A stretch of DNA of 64,000 nucleotides from Paraburkholderia sp. Tr-20389 (GTDB taxonomy: Bacteria > Pseudomonadota > Gammaproteobacteria > Burkholderiales > Burkholderiaceae). Within the stretch, counting starts at the first letter, position 1, and each line of letters opens with the position of its first letter. A program made the translations under genes and the position numbers. Shown here one piece after another: positions 63,849-64,000 of this stretch. The notes under the pieces are model-generated. The model was not told the DNA's origin, did no database searches, and saw only the letters and a list, made by a program, of their open reading frames with translations. The stretch lies in assembly GCF_017104565.1 (NCBI RefSeq), contig NZ_JAAGPD010000038.1, positions 56,422 to 120,421 on the forward strand, written 5' to 3'.

Positions 63849-64000
63849 TCACGCGGACGCCGGCATGCCTCGTTGACGCAGATCGCGCGTGCGGCCTGCA
63901 TCGTAGGGATCGGAGCCCGGCGCGTCTTGCAGCGTGCCGCGCGGCGACGCGCCGGCGAACGGTGCGGGACGCGGCGGCTGCGTGGGCGGTTGCGGCGGCG
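63849..64000 (-). CDS. C-terminal end of a Pro-rich protein, 5' part beyond the window edge
   Basis: The last 50 codons are visible, ending at TGA 63849. The sequence is Pro/Gln-rich (PPQPPTQPPRPAPFAGASPR) and finishes with GTLQDAPGSDPYDAGRTRDL then RQRGMPASA. No family is recognised. The SDPY-x(3)-R-x-RD-like ending resembles the end of the exported protein at 58819-59424 (YSDPYSQRAGRD). It is co-oriented with, and 95 bp upstream of, the glycosyltransferase gene. Codon usage is normal for the region, which supports coding. Confidence 0.5.
   Translation of the reverse strand, partial: PPQPPTQPPRPAPFAGASPRGTLQDAPGSDPYDAGRTRDLRQRGMPASA

Noticed and set aside
1-64000. tRNA/rRNA genes, CRISPR arrays, IS elements, prophage genes
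   Set aside because: None recognised on reading through; no transposase or integrase motif, no regularly spaced repeats, no cloverleaf with CCA end noticed. A tRNAscan or Infernal run would be needed to exclude them completely.

Overview
The window is a high-GC proteobacterial chromosome segment. Gene content and order (hrcA-hemH-hslR-grpE-thioredoxin-dnaK-dnaJ-pabBC; yhdP opposite glnE; perM/hda/HAD/pcnB/folK/dNK/panB) point to a beta-proteobacterium of the Burkholderia/Paraburkholderia/Caballeronia group. This assignment rests on family recognition and gene order, not on a database search. Nearly every gene is recognisable and intact. Only the two edge genes are cut: aroG at the left, and a Pro-rich protein at the right. 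No tRNA, rRNA, CRISPR array, insertion sequence or prophage was seen.

Region 1 (1-16.9 kb) is core housekeeping. On the minus strand lie aroG (DAHP synthase), tldD, a nitrilase-family hydrolase and the giant yhdP. glnE is on the plus strand. recN and nadK are on the minus strand, followed by hrcA, hemH and hslR on the plus strand. The most striking element is in front of aroG: a good promoter, then a 22-codon leader peptide with a Phe-Tyr-Phe-Tyr-Phe-Phe-Trp run, then an intrinsic terminator. The 5' arm of that terminator can instead pair (14 bp, one bulge) with the end of the leader-peptide reading frame. This is a textbook transcription-attenuation layout for an aromatic-amino-acid gene.

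Region 2 (16.9-24 kb) is the heat-shock chaperone block grpE, a CFNC thioredoxin-like gene, dnaK and dnaJ, with candidate sigma-32 promoters, followed by a fused pabB-pabC. Two small minus-strand proteins are proposed here. Region 3 (24-36.5 kb) holds a tightly packed minus-strand run (perM, hda, HAD phosphatase, pcnB, folK, deoxynucleoside kinase, panB), purM, mutL-miaA and a DedA protein. A 660-bp near-perfect nested palindrome lies between convergent purM and miaA. Region 4 (36.5-41 kb) carries an MscS channel, a small membrane protein, an MFS transporter and an AraC-type regulator with a DJ-1/PfpI-like N-terminus.

Region 5 (41-64 kb) is an exopolysaccharide locus. It contains galU, a GDP-mannose hydrolase, a one-helix small protein, a GH39-like lipoprotein, a long AT-rich regulatory gap and a second AraC/DJ-1 regulator. 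These are followed by manC, an undecaprenyl-phosphate sugar transferase, Wza, Wzc, gmd, fcl, two glycosyltransferases, an exported low-complexity protein, a WcaF-like acetyltransferase, a GMC oxidoreductase and another glycosyltransferase. Together they should make GDP-mannose and GDP-L-fucose, start a lipid-linked repeat unit, decorate it and export the polymer by a Wzx/Wzy-type route. No Wzx flippase or Wzy polymerase is visible, so the locus probably continues to the right.
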